Below, piece by piece: positions 5,726 through 6,572 of a DNA stretch of 6,572 nt. The position numbers and the translations under genes were made by a program. Location of the stretch: assembly GCA_934477985.1 (NCBI GenBank), contig CAKSOR010000151.1, forward strand, positions 1 to 6,572. The letters are read 5' to 3'. This DNA is from an uncultured Eubacteriales bacterium (lineage in GTDB: Bacteria; Bacillota; Clostridia; Oscillospirales; CAG-272). Numbering within the stretch: the first letter of the stretch is position 1; each line of letters begins with the position of its first letter. The notes below the pieces were generated by a model. That model saw only the letters and a list, made by a program, of their open reading frames with translations, was not told the origin of the DNA and did not search any database.

Positions 5726-6496
5726 TTATTCAGTGGTACATCTGTCGAGGATTGTCAGCACTTCGGCGCGGGTCAGACTGTCATATGGGCGGAAATTTCC
5801 CGCCGGATCGCCCTGCATCAGCCCAAGCTCAAGCGCGAGCCAGGCGTCGGTCTGGAGCTTCTTCACGTTATCGGCGACCGAACCGTGCATCACGTAGAGG
5901 TTCTGGAATTCGGCGTCGCTGAACTTTGCGGTGACAGTTTTGTTTATGTCCTGAATCGACGGATACTCAATCGTCAGCCCATCGTGTTCGATCTTCACGG
6001 CGGCAAATGCCCCGGCGGCGTGTATGCGGAGCGCCGTATTGTCGGGTAAGAACGAATCCTTCGCCTCGTATGGGCGGGTCTGCTCGTTCAGGTCGGGCGG
6101 ACAGTAGGTCGGGATGTAATCGGCGGTCGACGCGACGTAACCGCTGTACCACGAGTCGGCGGCGACGTCGCCGAATGTCTTCGGCTCTTCGGGAGTCACA
6201 AGCTCAAACGCGAGCGAGAGGATCTTCGCGAGCTCGGCGCGGGTGATCGGCGCGTCGGGCTTGAAAGTGCCGTCGGGGTAGCCGTTCACTATGCCCTTGT
6301 CCTTCCATTTCGTGATAACCTCCTCAGCCCAGTGACCCGAGATGTCGCTGAACGCGAGCGTTTCGGTCTCCTTTCCGGTAGCGGTCGTCGAGACGGTCGA
6401 TCCGGTCGTGTCCGGCGTGTCGGCAAATGCCGGGAGGGTCAGCGAAAGGGTCAGAAGCGCGATAGTGAGGATTTTTGGCGAATACAATTTTTCCAT
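5726..6496 (-). CDS. Secreted S-layer-homology (SLH) repeat protein
   Basis: A 256-residue exported protein. It starts with a signal peptide: MEKLYSPK, a hydrophobic run from about 9 to 22, and probable cleavage after AFA (23-25). A Ser/Thr-rich linker (about 26-47) follows. SLH repeat 1 (49-97) is canonical, with FSDISGHWAEE, GYPDGTFKP and TRAE (85-88). Repeat 2 (about 108-170) starts FGDVAADSW but then diverges and has no TRAE. Repeat 3 (about 190-253) ends with GDPAGNFRP and TRAE (242-245). SLH repeats hold proteins on the cell wall by binding pyruvylated wall polysaccharide. No catalytic or cargo domain is present, so it may be a wall-surface or accessory protein. ATG 6496 is preceded by AAAAGGAG (6512-6505) with 8 nt spacing. 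It converges on the sugar operon and shares its terminator region. Confidence 0.88.
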   Translation of the reverse strand: MEKLYSPKILTIALLTLSLTLPAFADTPDTTGSTVSTTATGKETETLAFSDISGHWAEEVITKWKDKGIVNGYPDGTFKPDAPITRAELAKILSLAFELVTPEEPKTFGDVAADSWYSGYVASTADYIPTYCPPDLNEQTRPYEAKDSFLPDNTALRIHAAGAFAAVKIEHDGLTIEYPSIQDINKTVTAKFSDAEFQNLYVMHGSVADNVKKLQTDAWLALELGLMQGDPAGNFRPYDSLTRAEVLTILDRCTTE

Positions 6497-6521
6497 AATG
6501 ATTTCTCCTTTTCAAATTATT

Positions 6522-6549
6522 ATTTCACTTTTCGCTTGCTTGTCGTCAA
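6522..6549 (-). promoter_or_regulatory. Possible promoter of the SLH gene
   Basis: Read on the minus strand, TTGACG (6549-6544, 5 of 6) is followed after 16 nt by TGAAAT (6527-6522) or after 19 nt by AATAAT (6524-6519). Either would start transcription shortly before the AAAAGGAG ribosome site. The -35 is good but each -10 choice is compromised by sequence or spacing. Confidence 0.45.
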
Positions 6550-6572
6550 TGATTTAAAACAAATCCAATGTT

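Noticed and set aside
5631..5897. 88-codon plus-strand open frame starting in the gene-free stretch
   Set aside because: It has no ribosome site, crosses the terminator, and then runs antisense to the SLH gene.

Overview
The window (about 57-60% GC in its genes, AT-rich between them) looks like chromosome from a Gram-positive-type bacterium, most likely an uncultured member of Clostridia/Bacillota. This rests on strong GGAGG-type ribosome sites, sigma-A-type promoters with a TGn extension, a DUF3006 gene, a secreted S-layer-homology (SLH) protein and a LigA of the usual bacterial type. The species cannot be named from sequence alone.

Layout. (1) Positions 1-1289, minus strand: the first 429 residues of NAD+-dependent DNA ligase LigA, cut by the window edge inside its zinc finger, with its own promoter at 1321-1349. 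(2) 1290-1703: a divergent control region. It holds a second strong promoter on the plus strand (1484-1512), followed by a GC-rich stretch at about 1519-1656 that can fold into a multi-helix RNA. I do not recognise the RNA class. (3) 1704-5353, plus strand: a tightly packed four-gene operon. The order is a 71-residue DUF3006 protein, a zinc-dependent medium-chain dehydrogenase of the L-sorbose-1-phosphate reductase (SorE) family, a sorbitol-6-phosphate 2-dehydrogenase (SrlD/SorD family SDR) carrying an extra N-terminal piece that looks like the tail of a class II aldolase, and a PHP-domain protein of unknown role. Joins are a 7-nt overlap, a 4-nt ATGA overlap and a 1-nt gap. (4) 5354-5695: no gene, several small hairpins and one 16-bp near-palindrome. 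(5) 5696-5722: a 10-bp-stem terminator shared by convergent genes. (6) 5726-6496, minus strand: a short secreted protein made of little more than SLH repeats, with a probable promoter near the right edge.

How the genes work together. By family knowledge, SorE reduces L-sorbose 1-phosphate to D-glucitol (sorbitol) 6-phosphate, and SrlD oxidises that to fructose 6-phosphate. The two neighbouring dehydrogenases therefore form a complete route from a ketose 1-phosphate into glycolysis. No transporter, kinase or transcription regulator is visible, so the true substrate and its entry route are open. The PHP protein could be a phosphatase or hydrolase acting on the same sugar phosphates, but it lacks the usual last metal-binding motif. 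The structured leader is the best candidate for something undescribed here: it has a near-ideal promoter, a long-range helix enclosing hairpins, and a mutually exclusive alternative helix, all upstream of a sugar-phosphate operon.
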